From contig JALUDK010000188.1 of assembly GCA_027044005.1 (NCBI GenBank), positions 1 through 14,120 of the forward strand: a stretch of 14,120 nucleotides of DNA, written 5' to 3'. Under the pieces are notes generated by a model. That model searched no databases. It saw only the letters and a program-made list of their open reading frames with translations, and was not told where the DNA came from. The DNA comes from Acidilobaceae archaeon (GTDB taxonomy: Archaea; Thermoproteota; Thermoprotei_A; Sulfolobales; Acidilobaceae). Below, piece by piece: positions 13,995-14,120 of this stretch (the stretch's first letter is position 1; every line of letters begins with the position of its first letter). The translations under genes and the position numbers were made by a program.

Positions 13995-14120
13995 CTAAGC
14001 CAGTCCCAGGAGTAGCTGATCCACCATGTAGCACCACCCCATGGGGGCCGGGTAGGGGGCCACCATATAGTCGCTCCTCATAAGCCTCGTCCTAGCCTTC
14101 ATGGATGGGCCTGGAACCAG
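13995..14120 (-). CDS. 3' end of an unidentified gene (partial, runs off the window)
   Basis: On the minus strand the frame is open from the window edge for 41 codons to a TAG at 13997-13995. Arg codons are all AGG apart from none of the CGN type, and third positions are mostly G, C or T, like the other minus-strand genes here, which favours real coding. The tail is rich in Met (six) with Pro-Tyr-Pro-Ala-Pro-Met-Gly-Trp-Cys-Tyr and a hydrophobic Leu-Leu-Leu-Gly-Leu-Ala end. The family is not recognised. It could be chance: a competing plus-strand reading, with ATG at 14100 behind a TATA-like catatag near 14064, cannot be excluded. Confidence 0.42.
   Translation of the reverse strand: MVPGPSMKARTRLMRSDYMVAPYPAPMGWCYMVDQLLLGLA

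Noticed and set aside
1..14120. CRISPR arrays, tRNA or rRNA genes, insertion sequences, attachment sites
   Set aside because: No regular spaced repeats, no T-loop GTTCGA-type sequence in the gaps, no transposase or integrase, and no target-site duplications were seen.

Overview
This window looks like an ordinary, very compact housekeeping region of a hyperthermophilic crenarchaeote. It is probably a member of the Desulfurococcales, perhaps close to Hyperthermus, Pyrodictium or Aeropyrum. The evidence is archaeal RadA, an A/V-type ATP synthase pair, a stand-alone threonyl-tRNA synthetase editing protein of the kind known from Crenarchaeota, an archaeal Trm10-like methyltransferase, TATA boxes 20-30 bases before many starts, GGTG/GGAGG ribosome binding sites, AGG/ATA/CTA-rich codon use, and about half of the genes starting with GTG or TTG. 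The order and genus are inference. No tRNA, rRNA, CRISPR, insertion sequence or integrase was seen.

Layout. (1) 114-1489, plus: A/V-type ATP synthase stalk subunit H and subunit C, translationally adjacent. (2) 1590-2048, plus: an ASCH-domain protein with its own promoter, overlapping tail-to-tail with the next operon. (3) 4629-2028, minus: an operon of RNase HII, a Trm10-like tRNA methyltransferase and a UPF0282 metallo-beta-lactamase-fold protein. (4) 4763-5677, plus: a divergent eIF2B-family protein, sharing a divergent promoter region with rnhB. (5) 5735-7978, plus: phosphoglucosamine mutase/phosphomannomutase, a Trm112-like zinc protein coupled to it by a GTGA overlap, and a DUF2153-like helical protein. 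(6) 9318-7975, minus: a polytopic lipid-linked oligosaccharide flippase-like protein. (7) 9455-10300, plus: pyrroline-5-carboxylate reductase. (8) 11640-10297, minus: the trans-editing ThrRS paralogue. (9) 11815-12771, plus: RadA recombinase behind a strong promoter with a near-perfect palindrome. (10) 13940-12774, minus: a PflX-like radical SAM enzyme. (11) 13995-14120, minus: the probable 3' end of an unidentified gene.

How the genes relate. Several act on translation and its accuracy (ThrRS editing protein, Trm10-like, Trm112-like). Others act in DNA maintenance (RadA, RNase HII), surface glycan or sugar-phosphate supply (GlmM-like mutase, flippase), energy (ATP synthase) and proline synthesis (ProC). 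There is no single pathway here and no mobile or defence island. The most interesting signals lie in the DNA between and across genes: the palindrome abutting the radA TATA box, an inverted repeat spanning the rnhB/IF2B divergent promoter, four tail-to-tail gene junctions with no room for terminators, and a strand-wide A+C excess that sets codon choice by strand. No convincing new multi-gene system was found.
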